Below, in pieces: positions 22,996 through 35,615 of a DNA stretch of 64,000 nt (the stretch's first letter is position 1; every line of letters begins with the position of its first letter). The stretch lies in the NCBI RefSeq assembly GCF_002575655.3, contig NC_053035.3, positions 376,813,792 through 376,877,791 of the forward strand, given 5' to 3'. Position numbers and translations under genes: made by a program. This DNA is from Aegilops tauschii subsp. strangulata. Lineage: Eukaryota; Streptophyta; Magnoliopsida; Poales; Poaceae. A model generated the notes under the pieces. The model was not told the origin of the DNA. It saw nothing but the letters and a program-made list of their open reading frames with translations, and made no database searches.

Positions 22996-23747
22996 AAAAC
23001 GTCCTACTTGGCACGACGTACATACGTGAACTTGCTGTCGTGCGTACGTGTACGCTCGCGGCGTTTCTGGCGACAAATTACGGGCACGGCCTACGAGGAC
23101 GAGGGAGAGAAGCTTTAGCTCGTAGCCGGCCAACACGGGCACCTTGTATCGTTGCTCCACGTGATAGAAAATGGCAGCACTGGCTACTGGCGCATGAGAG
23201 CTAGCTACAGTTGCACACGGGTGCATGAACATTCGTGGCAAAATGCCAAAATTCCAGCTGCATGCAAACAGGACGTTTGGCGCCTTCAAATGGGTTTACT
23301 AGGCAGAGCATTTCATGGAACTCATCATACTGTTGTCCATGCCAATGCCCATGGAAAGAATCATGCTCAACTTTGCGTGAGCTGAAAAAAGAAACAGTCA
23401 CCTACAATGCGGGTGCTTAGCCCGGGGCGCTAGGGATTAAATCCCGGCCGTTTTGGTAGTTTTTTCCTTTGTTCGTGGCTATTTTGAAGGCATCGACGCA
23501 CAAGGTGGGCGCTTCACACAAACACATACAAAATGCAGCTGCCGGCGCCAGCCGCTTCTGTATGTTGATAATGATATGCTCACCGCCCAAGCGTTGGAGA
23601 TGATTAAAGGCCCAGGATATACAGGTTATTAAAAGGTTAAATGCCCTGGTGGACGTACCCCTTCGCCTCTCTCGTGAGTGCCCATGCAACTAGGCTTTCT
23701 CCTCACCCTGTCGGCGCCATCGGCGGTCCTTCTTGTCTCCGATGGCC
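22996..23747. other. Intergenic, no gene recognised
   Basis: Short open frames on both strands lack family features. The sequence is mixed GC without long repeats. Nothing supportable was found. Confidence 0.4.
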
Positions 23748-23750
23748 TTA

Positions 23751-24990
23751 GGACATCTCCAACAGCAACCCATAAAAAACCTCCCGCATTCGTCTGACGG
23801 GGGGACCAATCCGCGGATACGGATGTGGAAGGCAGCCATCCAACGCTAACCGCATACATTTCAAACCGCATTTTAACTAACCAGACAAAATTAATTCAAA
23901 TCGGCCGATATTCATGAAAATTCAGAGAGAAAATAGCACAAATCATCCACACATAGCATGTAAATTAAGTCTAGTACAACAATGTCTCAAATTCGATCAG
24001 ATCCTGGATGTCCAACAAGTTTTCCAGGAACGGATCATGTCCTCCCACACATACTTCAGCTTCAACTTCATCCAGCAGTGTGTACATGTAAATGGTTGTC
24101 CCGCTGACCTGTGGTACACCACGGCGGCGTGTGCGGGCTACATATAATGTGTAGACCAATATTGAGTGAATAAATCAATCGACAAGTTGAGCAAGAGGAA
24201 GGAAAACTTACGATTTCGTCCTCTACCTTGCCTCGAGCTGACGAACCACGTTGCAAAATTTGATGACGCTGATTTGGATAGCGTGCCAGCGAAACGATAA
24301 CGACCTCATGTTGCGTGGTTGAATGATGTACATGTCCTAGGGCGCTTTCGTCGTGAAACTTTTCATGCACTTGCTCCCAGAAGGGCTCTCCTCTGCTCCT
24401 GCCAATGAAATCTGCGGATACGGCCAGCCACGCATCGCACAACAACTCATCCTCCATGGTCGAGCAGATCACCATCCTTCGTACTCTAAATAACGACATA
24501 GCATTTGAAAATAAGCTCAATGACATTTGACTGAGCACCTGCCGGGCGTGGTGTCCGCCATGGAGGTCGTCGACAAGGGGCAGAGTGTACATGGGTACAA
24601 ACGGCTCCAGGGCTGAAAGCTCCGTTGGAACGGCGAGCGGGCGCGTCGTTGCTGGTTGCGGACGTCCGGCAATGCCTCCGTGGTGGCCGGAGACGAACAA
24701 CAGCGGCGGCGGAGGTGGAGGGTGCGGATGCAAAGCAAGGAGGAGAAGGGGCGGAATGGAAGGAAATGGGACCGGGAAGGGGGATTGGGTGGGCATGGGG
24801 TGTCAAAGTCCTACGTTTCGGGTGTCCGGACTCCCACAAACCTCCCACACTTTTGTCTTCAATTTGCCGGTGAAATCGCGTCTGGGCCGCCCCACGGAAC
24901 GATACAGGCCGGCGTTAGATGGCTTCTGCGGTCCGGACAGAGCGGTCGGGACGGTTGCGGGAGGTTTACGGGTCCGCCTTGGAGATGCCC
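23751..24990 (-). mobile_element. Small Harbinger-derived element (1.24 kb) with a Myb/SANT fragment
   Basis: Ends GGACATCTCCAACAGC on the left and, read inward from the right, GGGCATCTCCAAGGCG. They are flanked by TTA at 23748-23750 and 24991-24993, the Harbinger target site. The interior carries a minus-strand Myb/SANT fragment and no transposase, so it is a non-autonomous deletion derivative. Confidence 0.82.
24160..24475 (-). pseudogene. Harbinger Myb/SANT-like fragment
   Basis: Reading the minus strand, the segment has STMEDELLCDAWLAVSADFIG and PFWEQVHEKFHDES, the start of the Harbinger SANT/trihelix domain also seen in the pseudogene near 5205. The second half of the domain and the coiled coil are missing or out of frame, so no function is expected. 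Confidence 0.65.
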
Positions 24991-24999
24991 TTAAGGGCA

Positions 25000-25563
25000 T
25001 GGAGGCGCAGTGGACCTTGGCCCTTGCCGGTGGGAAGGTTTCAGCTCTGTTTTTAGGTGTATTTATTAGGTCAATTAGAGTTTGTGCCCTACTCAAGAAA
25101 GCGAGGCGGCGGCAGCTTAAAGATGGAACAAGGTCCTCTCCGTCTAGCCTCCGTCCCGATGGTGCGTCTAGCGTCATCGGAGGGTGTTCTGAGGTGTTTC
25201 TCCGGTGGATCTTGCGGGATTTAGTCGGTGTTGGTCTTCGGTGGATCTCCGTGTGGATCTAATCTTCGTTTGTGTGTCTTCATATTGGATTCTTTTGATC
25301 TACGCTTCTCTTCATCGAGGAGGTCGATGTTCTGGTGTGGTGGTGTTGTAGGGCTTTAGCACAACGACTTTTCGATTGTCTACTACAACAAGTTTTGTCC
25401 GGGTTTGGTGAGGGAGAGATGATGATGGCAGCTTGCCTTCGACTCGCTAGTACTTGTCATCGCTAGGTGCTTTATGGACCTGAATATATTTTTTATTATT
25501 TCTAGTGTTTTTTATACTGCTATGACATATAATGAATAGATCAAAAGTTTTTCATAAAGAAAG
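25000..25563 (+). repeat. LINE-like 3' tail fragment
   Basis: Non-coding GT-rich sequence with GGTGGATCTTGCGGG, TCTACTACAACAAGTTTTG, CTTGTCATCGCTAGG and ATGAATAGATCAAAAG near the end. This order is familiar to me from a repeated 3' end in grass genomes that I associate with LINEs. No coding domain remains. Confidence 0.4.
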
Positions 25564-25799
25564 GTATCCTTCCATGTCTAGGTAAGTGATTCTTTGTCCG
25601 TGGACATTTGTCGTGGTCAGGAAAAACGACCTAGTTTTGTTTGGCTTCATTTCACTTAATTCTAAAGCAAGTACTCATATCGACAGCTCGAAAGTGGTAT
25701 GTTTTGTGCCTTCTTCATACATGAGTTGGACCTTCAGTGCAGCTAAAGGTTGGCGCCTCGGAGTCCTTCGATCACATTTGCCTGAAAGATGAATAAAAA

Positions 25800-26178
25800 G
25801 AACATCTAGGGGACCCTGCTTGTTGCCCTCCCAGTTTCTGCTATGAAGGATCTTATCTTTGTTGCTGTTTTAGGGTTTGCTTATATTTTCCATGTGTTGG
25901 TACTTCTTCTATATTGTGGTTGTAATGGAGTCTCAGTGGTTATCCAGAATCATTCTACTTTTGGTTCTGCTCTTGATGTGATGATGTGGTTGGTTTCTAT
26001 GTCAGAAGAGGGTTGTGTCCTTACTCTTTTAGCTCTTGGCTTCTGTTGATCTTAGATCTTCATGAAGCTCTAGCTCGATGCTTGTTAGTGTTGGGTTCCT
26101 TTTAGTTTGACTGTGAACTTCTAATGATTCCTATTAATGAAAATCGGAGGGAAACCTTTTTACTAAATAAAAAAACGA
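25800..26178 (+). repeat. Second LINE-like 3' tail fragment
   Basis: T-rich coding-like tail, then TCCTATTAATGAAAATCGG and a short A-rich end (ACTAAATAAAAAAA). It resembles a retroposon 3' end. Family and direction are inferred only from this tail. Confidence 0.35.
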
Positions 26179-27187
26179 GTTGGACCTTGTGACTTCGTGT
26201 ATAAGGGCAGAGACAGGACAAAGAATTTGTGGCATGCAAGTGCAAGGGCACCGAGCCCCTCGCACATGCTTTTTTTTTTCTGGCTTCCATTTTTTAACCT
26301 TTCATAAATTTTGAACGAAAAGTTCAAATTAAGTTATCTTTTTATATTCATGTTTCTCGTGATAAGAGCTTCAAATAAGATCATTTAGAATACGCTTTGA
26401 CGAGTTTTGAAACTTAGTACGAGCGACCGATAAAATCCAAAAACACAACTTTAGTAACCGCGGCCGACAAAGAACGCTTAAAGTTTCTACTCTGAAACTT
26501 GACACGAGCAACTGAGAAAATCGTAAGTTTAGAAATGCAAAATTGTAAGTTTCAAAGAGTAAATGTTAATACTTACTGTATCCTTTTGCAGGATCCAACT
26601 ATTTTGCGGATCGCAGGGTGGACAGGTGTGTGCCCTTTCCGCATAGACAGGTACGATTACTAACCCTCGCTAGTAGTATTCACGGCCTGTTAATACGCTC
26701 TTTCATAAGCACAACTGAACTACCGGCAACAGAACCAGAGGCCCATCCACAAAAGCAGGTGATCAACTCATCGGACAGCTCTGCTAAGAAGGCCAATAAG
26801 TAGAAGAGAACGAGAGAGAGAAAATGCCCATACCGTTCATTCCTCTGAATCGAAGGAATTGATCAACAGCTCAACATGTTGATTACGAAATTATTGGCGC
26901 CAACGACTGATCATCTGAGCCGGCTGCCGAACACACGATGATATTCAGCTGTCTTGGTGCTGGCCAAAACAGGGGCAAGTGCTCTGCCGGCCAACACCAG
27001 TACATGCCATGCCACACCGCTTGTAGTGTGCATGATCAGCAAAGTTGGCAGGCACGCATGCCTGCATTTGACACCGTATGTCCAGCTAACTGGCCACTTG
27101 GCCAGCGCTGCTTGCTGCCGGGTCGTTGCCTTGATATGAGTTGGTCCAGCACAACTTGACATTAGGCAGTGACGGCAGGAGAGGAGG
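26179..27187. other. Intergenic, no gene recognised
   Basis: A/T-rich to mixed sequence with no open frame of convincing length or family signature. Two copies of a GAGCRACYGAKAAAATC-like word occur near 26420 and 26506. Confidence 0.4.
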
Positions 27188-27197
27188 TACAGGGAAT

Positions 27198-27473
27198 GTG
27201 AAAATGAACAAATCTGGCCCTTATCTAACTTCAACACAGAATGACCCCAATCTGAAAATATTTCATGAAATCGCCCTCTTTTGCATGACGCCCGGGGCTA
27301 GGGCGCCATGTTAGCGACATGTAGCATGGCGCCCCGGCCTAGGGCACCATGCCAAATAGCATGACGCCCTAGCCCGGGGCGTCATGCAAAAGGGGCCATT
27401 TCGTGAATTTTTTTCAGATTGGGGCCATTTTGTGTTGAAGTTTCAGATAAGGGCCAGTTTTGTTCATTCTCAC
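27198..27473. mobile_element. Foldback MITE, Mutator-like, with 10-bp target duplication
   Basis: A 276-bp element with terminal repeats GTGAAAATGAACAAA (left) and GTGAGAATGAACAAAA (right, inverted). It is flanked by TACAGGGAAT at 27188-27197 and 27474-27483. The arms pair along nearly their full length. The centre carries four copies, in alternating direction, of a motif like CATGACGCCCGGGGCTAGGG. A 9-11 bp duplication points to a Mutator-type transposase acting in trans. Confidence 0.85.
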
Positions 27474-27569
27474 TACAGGGAATATGTGGCATATGTAGCT
27501 GTGCATGATGCGGGCAACCTCCGCAAACAACATCTTCTGAACGGTGTGCATGGAGTTTGTGTTGGTAGT

Positions 27570-27643
27570 TACTACCTTGTCTCATAATGTAAAACGTTTT
27601 TGCAACGCTAAAACACATCTTCTATTATAGGACGAAGGGAGTA
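27570..27643. mobile_element. Stowaway-type MITE (decayed, 74 bp)
   Basis: TACTACCTTGTCTCATAAT at the left and, inverted, TACTCCCTTCGTCCTATAAT at the right. These are the ends of Tc1/mariner Stowaway elements with a TA target site. Confidence 0.7.
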
Positions 27644-28099
27644 GATCAGACGGTGGTTCACGGCGGTAGTTATGTGACGTGTTGTAACGATTTACATTTC
27701 GTTTTTGCCGTTGAACTGGACTATGGTCTCTGTTAAAAAAAGAGAGAGAAAAATCTTGGCCTCTCTGCATGTCCTATTATATACTTAGAGCATCTCCAGC
27801 CGTTGGCCCCTTCAGGAGGCATAAAAATCACCGCCTGGGGGCGAGCCGGCGGTATAATCGGCTATGGGGGCGGTTGGGCACCCAGCCGTCGCCCCCAGGC
27901 GCCAATATCGGCCCATTTCTGGCCACTTTTCAGCCCACTTTCGGCGAAAAAAGACCCGATATCGGCGCGAATCGGCCCATATTCGGCGTGGTTCGGTGTG
28001 AATTCTCAAAATAAGTAATTTTTTATCACATAGTTCATCATAGAAAATCAATAAAAATCAAATAGTTCAATACAAATTATATAGTTGAACAAATAAAAA

Positions 28100-28286
28100 C
28101 TCATATTTCATCACACGTCGAGCTAGACGCCGCCCTTGATCCTCCATAGGTGCTCCACCAGATCCTGCTACAGTTGTTGATGCACATGTGGGTCTCGGAT
28201 CTCCTGACGCATATTGAGGTAGGCAGTCCTGGTTGCCGGTAGCTGGTGATCAACTTGGGCAAGAGGACCCTGCCTGTAATATGGTT
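28100..28286 (-). pseudogene. Harbinger transposase, C-terminal fragment
   Basis: Minus-strand reading gives MRQEIRDPHVHQQL and DLVEHLWRIKG, the conserved tail of plant Harbinger DDE transposases (pattern DLVEHLW). It joins the body of the gene at 42970 once the inserted copia element is removed. Confidence 0.75.
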
Positions 28287-28510
28287 TGTGAGATGGCGGA
28301 AACGTCTTACCCGATGTGGGCGATGTGTACGTTTTAATATAGCAGGGGCACACCTCCCTGTACAGCGCATACAAGTTGTTGGAGATTACATCTTGGAGAG
28401 GAAGAAAGATAACTAGATAGAGATAAACCCTAACAACCTAGTCTATCTTAACAGGACTCCTAACAACCTACGCATAACAATATGGTGCGGCAGATGATGC
28501 GTGTTTGACA
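28287..28510 (-). mobile_element. 3' LTR of the short-LTR copia element
   Basis: On the plus strand it starts TGTGAGATGGCGG and ends GTGTTTGACA. It is about 96% identical to the LTR at 42748-42969. In element orientation this is the 3' LTR, because the polypurine tract abuts its right edge. Confidence 0.9.
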
Positions 28511-28530
28511 CACACCCCCCCCCCCCTTAA

Positions 28531-31500
28531 TCACAACTTCATCAAGTTGAGATTATGTTTAAAATTCCCAAAGCTTCTCACAGGCAAAGCCTTTGTAAAT
28601 CCATCTGCAAGCTGATCTTTGGAGTGAACAAAGCGAATATCAAGTTGCTTTTGAGCAACTCTCTCTCGAACAAAGTGAAAATCTATCTCAATATGTTTTG
28701 TCCTTGCATGAAAAACTGGATTGGCAGACAGATAAGTTGCACCAAGATTATCACACCACAGACATGGAGCTGGTGTGTTCCTTATGCCCAGTTCTTTCAG
28801 CATGGATTGAACCCATATAATTTCAGCTGTAGCATTCGCCAGTGCTTTATATTCTGCCTCTGTGCTGGATCTAGAAATAGTAGCCTGTTTTCGAGCACAC
28901 CATGAGATCAGATTTGGTCCAAAAAAGATTGCAAAACCACCAGTGGAGCGCCTGTCATCCAGGCATCCTGCCCAATCAGAGCCAGAGAAGGCACTGACAA
29001 GATTAGAGGATGATTTGCTGAAATCTAGGCCAATGCTCAAAGTTCCTTTGACATATCTCACTATGCGTTTTGCAGCAGTAAAATGGACATTAGTAGGTGC
29101 ATGAATAAACTGGCACACTTTGTTGACAGCAAAAGATATATCAGGTCTGTTCAGAGTGAGATATTGAAGTGCTCTTACCAAGCTCCTGTATTCTGTGCTA
29201 TCTTCTTGACTCAAGAGATTACCTTCTGTGAGAGACAGCTTTTCTGAGCTGGATAATGGAGTAGGTGTAGGCTTACAACCTTGCAGACCAGCCTTTTTTA
29301 CCAGATCAGTTGCATACTTTTCCTGAGAGAGATGAAGTCCATTTGTATGTTTCTTCACCTCAATTCCAAGAAAATAATGCAAGTCACCAAGGTCCTTTAG
29401 AGCAAAATCGCACTCAAATCTTTCAACAGTCCTGTGATTGCTTCATTTGATGAGCTTGTCACCATGACATCACCAACATATATTAAAACAGATATTCATG
29501 TGTTGGACTTGTTGTAAATGAACAAACAAGTGTCAGATTTTGATGGAATGAAGCCAAGTGCTTGCATTTTATGACAGAGACGAGAGTACCATGCTCTCGG
29601 TGCTTGCTTCAACCCATAAAGTGCCTTGTCAAGTTTACACACATAAGAGGGAGAACTCTTGCTTTCAAACCCAGGAGGTTGCTTCATGTACACTTCCTCT
29701 TCCAGAACACCGTGAAGAAACTTGTTCTGTACGTCTAGCTGTCTGAGACTCCAGCCCCTAGAAACAGCAATGGACAAAACAAGATGGATGGTTGCAGCTT
29801 TAACAACCGGACTAAAAGTATCCTCATAGTCGATGACATACCGCTGTTTAAATCCCTTTGCAACGAGCCTAGCTTTGTAATGGTCAATAGTTCCATCAGA
29901 TTTTCTCTTGATCCTAAATACCCACTTGCAATCAATTAAATTTTTACCTTGCTATGGAGGAACTAAGTGCCATGTGTTATTTTCCTTAGGGCCATGTATT
30001 CTTCATTCATCACTTTCTTCCATTTTTCATCACCAAGTGCTTCTTCTAGGGTATGAGGTTCACCTAGTTCACCTATAGAACAAACCATGCCATATTTTGT
30101 TACACGTTTGTAGTTAACAGGTTGTATTACTCCCTTTTGTAATCGTGTACACCGTGGAGAAGTGGCCAGATTTTCAGCCGCAGTGGCTCCCGCAGGCTGA
30201 ACAGGAGTTTCTGCAGAGGCCGATCCCGAGGAAGATCCACGCGCTGCAGCAGCAGGTTCTGCCTCGCTCGGATTTTCTGTGGCAGAGGACAACAGTCGTG
30301 CGCGTGTAGAATCCATAGAATATCCCGCCGGAGGAGCCGGCTCATCATGGCCACATGATGGTGAATCAGCCTCGAGTCAGGCGCTGGTCGGGCGCGTGGG
30401 CATGTGCGCATCAGCGCTGGATCCCGCGCCAGCTTTGGGCGCCACGCTGGTCGAGCGAGCCGGGTGGCACCGCTTGTAGCACATTGGTTGGTTGGTGAAG
30501 CGTGTGCCGCCCGTGCCAACTGCGGGATGACATGTGGCGGGTGGCGATTGGCGCGGATGTGGTGTTGCGCCGCAGCCCGTGGACGACGACCGCGTGGCGC
30601 GCGCCTGGTCCGAGGCGGGCGTGCATGCAGCCGGCACCCCTGGCGCGTCTGCTGCCGCTGATCCCGAGGAGGGTCTGCTGCACTGCAGGCGAACGGATCC
30701 CGAGGAGGATTTGTCTCCAGATTCCGGGCTCATGAAATGTAGCTCTGGTGGAGGGTTTTCTTCACTGTTTTCTTCTCTGTTTTCGCCATTTTCTTCGCTG
30801 TTTTCACCTGTAACACCACAAGGCTCATGCACATCATCAGTAAGAGGGTTAGTCAGCAGTTGATCATCACAATTGTTTCCCCCTTTATCAACACCGGAGA
30901 GATGAGGAGGCAAAAGAAGAATCTCTTGGCAAAGGAGAGCGCCGGCGTTGGGATGAAGATCAACAAATGGAAATTTGGTTTCATCAAAGACAACATCTTG
31001 TGAAATATAGACACGTCCAGTGGCAACGTCGAGGCACTTGACACCTTTATGTTGGGTGCTATAGCCTAGAAAAACACACTGTTTTGAGCGAAACATGAGC
31101 TTGCGGTTGTTGTATGGGCGAAGATTGGGCCAACATGCACACCCGCAGACACGAAGAGATTTGTAGTCGGGTTTAGTGTGAAGAAGTCTTTCTAGTGGAG
31201 TTTCATTATTAATGACACGACTAGGAAGCATATTTATGATATGAACGGCTGTGAGAATAGCCTCATCCCAGAACTTGAGAGGCATGGATGCACCGGCTAG
31301 GAGGGCTAACCCAACCTCAACTATGTGTATGTGCTTGCGTTCAGCAGAGCCATTCTGTTGATGAGCGTGAGGGCATGACACATGATGTGATATGCCAAGG
31401 GTTTGGAAGAAGGAGTTTAATTTTTCGTACTCCCCTCCCCAATCAGATTGTACTGCAATGATATTACTATCAAATTTTCGTTCAATGAGAGCTTGAAAGT

Positions 31501-32173
31501 TTTGAAAACTTGAAAAACATCGGATCTTCTCTTGAGAAGATAGATCCAAGAGAATTTGTTGTAGTCATCTATGAAGCTCACATAATAAGTATGTCTACCA
31601 ACAGAACTGGGGGCAGGGCCCCAAACATCAGAGAAGATTAATTGCAAGGGTTTGGTAGAAACACTAGTAGATATAAGATAAGGCAATTGATGACTTTTCA
31701 CTCGTTGACAAGAATCACAAATAGTTTCAAGATCACGCTCGCCAACATACGGGAGCTTATTTTTCCTAAGCAATTTTTCAACTAAAGAGAAAGCAGCATG
31801 TCCTAATCGATCATGCCACCGTGTTGACGAGAGTTTGGCAACACCATAGGCTTGTTTATTGAATCTTCTATGCTCAGGAATCAACGGGTAGAGCCCTCGA
31901 ACGCATCTACCTCGATAGAGAATTTTCTTCGTTGCCTGATCCTTGATCAAGACAAAAATAAGGATGAAACTCAAGGATGACATGGTTGTCAATGGCAATT
32001 CTATGAACAGAAAGAAGATTCTTATCGGCACTAGGAACTAGCAAAATTTTCTTTAGACGAATTTTACGATGAGGGGTACTAAAAAGTGAGTGACCAACGT
32101 GACTGGTCCTCATACCTTCGTCGTTGGCAGTGTAGATTTGATCTTTGCCACAGTACTTTTCCTTCATGGTGAC
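28531..32173 (-). pseudogene. Copia pol (integrase, RT, RNase H), broken
   Basis: Read on the minus strand from 32173 to 28531. A GAG-pre-integrase finger (WHDRLGHAAF, then CDSC) lies in 31417-32031, with the integrase Asp in FSDVWGPAPS. The second Asp (QSDWGGEY) and the Glu (NGSAERKHIH) lie in the frame 30377-31549, which also holds a Ser/Pro-rich linker. RT pieces follow at 29496-29777. The RT catalytic box reads YVGD instead of YVDD near 29475, a loss of one metal-binding Asp. RNase H ends the frame at 28531-29382 with [13 protein letters not shown]. Several frameshifts separate these pieces. The protease half lies beyond the gypsy insertion at 41654. Confidence 0.88.
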
Positions 32174-33573
32174 TGATAACCCACAAGTACAGGGGATCGC
32201 AACAGTTTTCGAGGGTAGATTATTCAACCCAAATTTATTGATTCGACACAAGGGGAGCCAAAGAATATTCTCAAGTATTAGCGGTTGAGTTGTCAATTCA
32301 ACCACACCTGGATAACTTAGTATCTGCAGCAAAGTATTTAGTAGCAAAGTAATATGGAAGTAACGGTAGCAAAAGTAATATTTTTGGGTTTTGTAGTGAT
32401 TGTAACAGTAGCAACAGAAAAGTAAATAAGCGAAGAACAATATATGAAAAGTTCGTAGGCATTGGATCGGTGATGGAGAATTATGCTGGATGCGGTTCAT
32501 CATGTAACAATCATAACATAGGGTGACACAGAACTAGCTCCAATTCATCAATGTAATGTAGGCATGTATTCCGAATATAGTCATACGTGCTTATCGAAAA
32601 GAACTTGCATGACATCTTTTGTCCTACCCTCCCGTGGCAGCGGGGTCCTAATGGAAACTAAGGGATATTAAGGCCTCCTTTTAATAGAGTACCGGAACAA
32701 AGCATTAGCACATAGTGAATACATGAACTCCTCAAACTATGGTCATCACCGGGAGTGGTCCCGATTATTGTCACTTCGGGGTTGCCAGATCATAACACAT
32801 AGTAGGTGACTATAGACTTGCAAGATAGGATCAAGAACTCACATATATTCATGAAAACATAATAGGTTCAGATTTGAAATCATGGCACTCGGGCCCTAGT
32901 GACAAGCATTAAGCATAGCAAAGTCATAGCAACATCAATCTCAAAACATAGTGGATACTAGGGATCAAACCCTAACAAAACTAACTCGATTACATGATAG
33001 ATCTCATCCAACCCATCACCGTCCAGCAAGCCTACGATGGAATTACTCACGCACGGCGGTGAGCATCATGAAATTGGTGATGGAGGATGGTTGATGATGA
33101 CGACGACGACGAATCCCCCTCTCCGGAGCCCCGAGCGGACTCCAGATCAGCCCTCCCGAGAGGTTTTAGGGCTTGGCGGCGGCTCCATATCGTAAAACGC
33201 GATGAATCCTTCTCCTTGATTTTTTTCTCCCCGAAAGTGAATATATGGAGTTGGAGTTGAGGTCGGTGAAGCGTCAGGGGGCCCATGAGGTAGGAGGCGC
33301 GCCCTAGGGGGGCAGGCACGCCCTCCTCCCTCGTGGACAGGGTGTGGGCCCCCTGACGTGGATTTTTCTTCCGCTATGTTTCTTATTTTCCAAATAGATG
33401 TTCCGTGGAGTTTCAGGTCATTCCGAGAACTTTTGTTTCTGCACATAAATAACACCATGGAAAGTCTGCTGAAAACAGCGTCAGTCCGGGTTAGTTCCAT
33501 TCAAATCATGCAAGTTAGAATCCAAAACAAGGGCAAAATTGTTTGGAAAAGTAGATACGATGGAGACGTATCA
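32174..33573 (-). mobile_element. 3' LTR of the gypsy element
   Basis: Plus-strand ends TGATAACCCACAAG and GAGACGTATCA. The next bases (ACTCCCCCAAGCTTAAAC) are the complement of a polypurine tract. It is about 97% identical to 40253-41653. Confidence 0.92.
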
Positions 33574-35615
33574 ACTCCCCCAAGCTTAAACCTTTGCTTG
33601 TCCTCAAGCAATTCAGTTGATAAACTGAAAGTGATAAAGAAAAACTTTTACAAACTCTGTTTGCTCTTGTTGTTGTAAATATGTAAAGCCAGCATTCAAG
33701 TTTTCAGCAAAGATTATGACTAACCACATTCACAATAACTCTCAGGTCTCATGTTTACTCATGTGAATGGCATAATCAACTAGCGAGCCATAATAATAAA
33801 TCTCGGATGACAACACTTTCTCAAAACAATCATGATATGATATAATAAGATGGTATCTCGCTAGCCCTTTCTGAGACCGCAAAACATAAATGCAGAGCAC
33901 CTTTAAAGATCAAGGACTGACTAAACATTGTAATTCATGGTAAAAAAGATCCAGTCATAGTCATACCCAATATAAATTAATAGTAATGGATGCAAATGAC
34001 AGCTGTGCTCTCCAGCTAGTGCTTTTAATAAGAGGGTGATGACTCAACATAAAAGTAAATAGATAGGCCCTTCGCAGAGGGAAACAGGGATTTGTAGAGG
34101 TGCCAGAGCTCGGTTTTGAAATAGAGATAAATAATATTTTGAGCGGCATACTTTCATTGTCAACATAACAACCAAGAGATGGCGATATCTTCCATGCTAC
34201 ACACATTATAGGCGGTTCCCAAACAGAATGGTAAAGTTTATACTCCCCCTCCACCAACAAGCATCAATCCATGACTTGCTCGAAACAACGAGTGTCTCCA
34301 ACTAGCAACAGTCCCAGGGGGAGTTTTGTTTGCAATTATTTTGATTTAGTTTGCATAAAGCATGGGACTGGGCATCCTGGTGACCAGCCATTTTCTCGTG
34401 AATGAGGAGCGGAGTCCACTCCTCTTGAGAATAACCCGCCTAGCATGGAAGATACGGACAGCCCTAGTTGATACATGAGCTATTCGAGCATACAAAACAG
34501 AATGTTTATTTGAAGGTTTAGAGTTTGGCACATACAAATTTACTTGGAACGGCAGGTAGATACCGCATATAGGAAGGTATAGTGGACTCATATGGCATAA
34601 CTTTGGGGTTTAAGGGATTGGATGCACAAGAAGTATTCCCGCTTAGTACAAGTGAAGGCTAGCAAAAGACTGGGAAGCGACCAACTGGAGAGCGACAACA
34701 GTCATGAACATGCATTAAAATTAATAAACATTGAGCACGAGCATGAGTAGGTTATAATCCACCATGAACATAAATATCGTGAAGGCTATGTTGATTTGTT
34801 TCAACTACATGCGTGAACATGTGCCAAGTCGAGTCACTTATATCATTCAAAGGAGGATACCACCCCACTATACCACATCACAACCATTTTAATAGCATGT
34901 TGGCACGCAAGGTAAACCATTATAACTCATAGCTAATCAAGCATGGCATGAGCAACTATGATCTCTAATTGTCATTGCAAACATGTTTATTCATAATAGG
35001 CTGAATCAGGAACGATGAACCATCATATTTACAAAAACAAGAGAGGTCGAGTTCATACCAGCTTCTCTCATCTCAGTCAGTCCATCATATATCGTCATAA
35101 TTGCCTTTCACTTGCACGACCGAACGATGTAAAAATAATAAGAGTGCACGTGCATTGGACTAAGCTGGAATCTGCGAGCATTCAATAAACAGGAGAAGAC
35201 AAGGCAATATGGGCTCTTGGTTAAAACAACAATAATGCATATAAGAGCCACTTCAACAATTCAATTATGGTCTTCTCCAATCGACCCCCAAAGAAAAGAA
35301 ATGAAATGAAACTATTTACACGGGAAAGCTTCCAACAAGCAAAAGAAGAACGGGAAATCTTTTTGGGTTTTCTTTTTTAATTATTACTACTACAGCAAGA
35401 AAAATAAACTAACTAAAAGCTACACTCTTTTTTTTTATTTTTCTTAAGGTTTAACATACACACAAGAAGAAAGCAAGAAAAAGAAAATAAACTAGCATGG
35501 ATATTACAGTGAAAAAGTATGAGCACCGACATCTAACAATGAGTGTGTGAACATAAATGTAATGTCGGTGGGAAATACGTACTTCCCCAAGCTTAGGCTT
35601 TTAGCCTAAGTTGGT
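33574..35615 (-). other. Gypsy non-coding segment between extra ORF and 3' LTR
   Basis: Two kilobases without any long frame or recognised domain, A/T-rich. Polypurine-type sequences occur at both ends (complement of CTTGGGGGAGT at 33574-33588 and CTTGGGGAAGTA near 35580). A duplicated polypurine tract may be used for plus-strand priming. Confidence 0.55.

Noticed and set aside
24585..25262. A 225-codon plus-strand frame
   Set aside because: It crosses the right end of the small Harbinger element and continues into an unrelated LINE-like tail; composition is GC-driven.
26618..26803. Short plus-strand frame starting after a GGATCC-containing segment
   Set aside because: 61 codons without homology features, splice logic or a clear promoter; not enough to call a gene.
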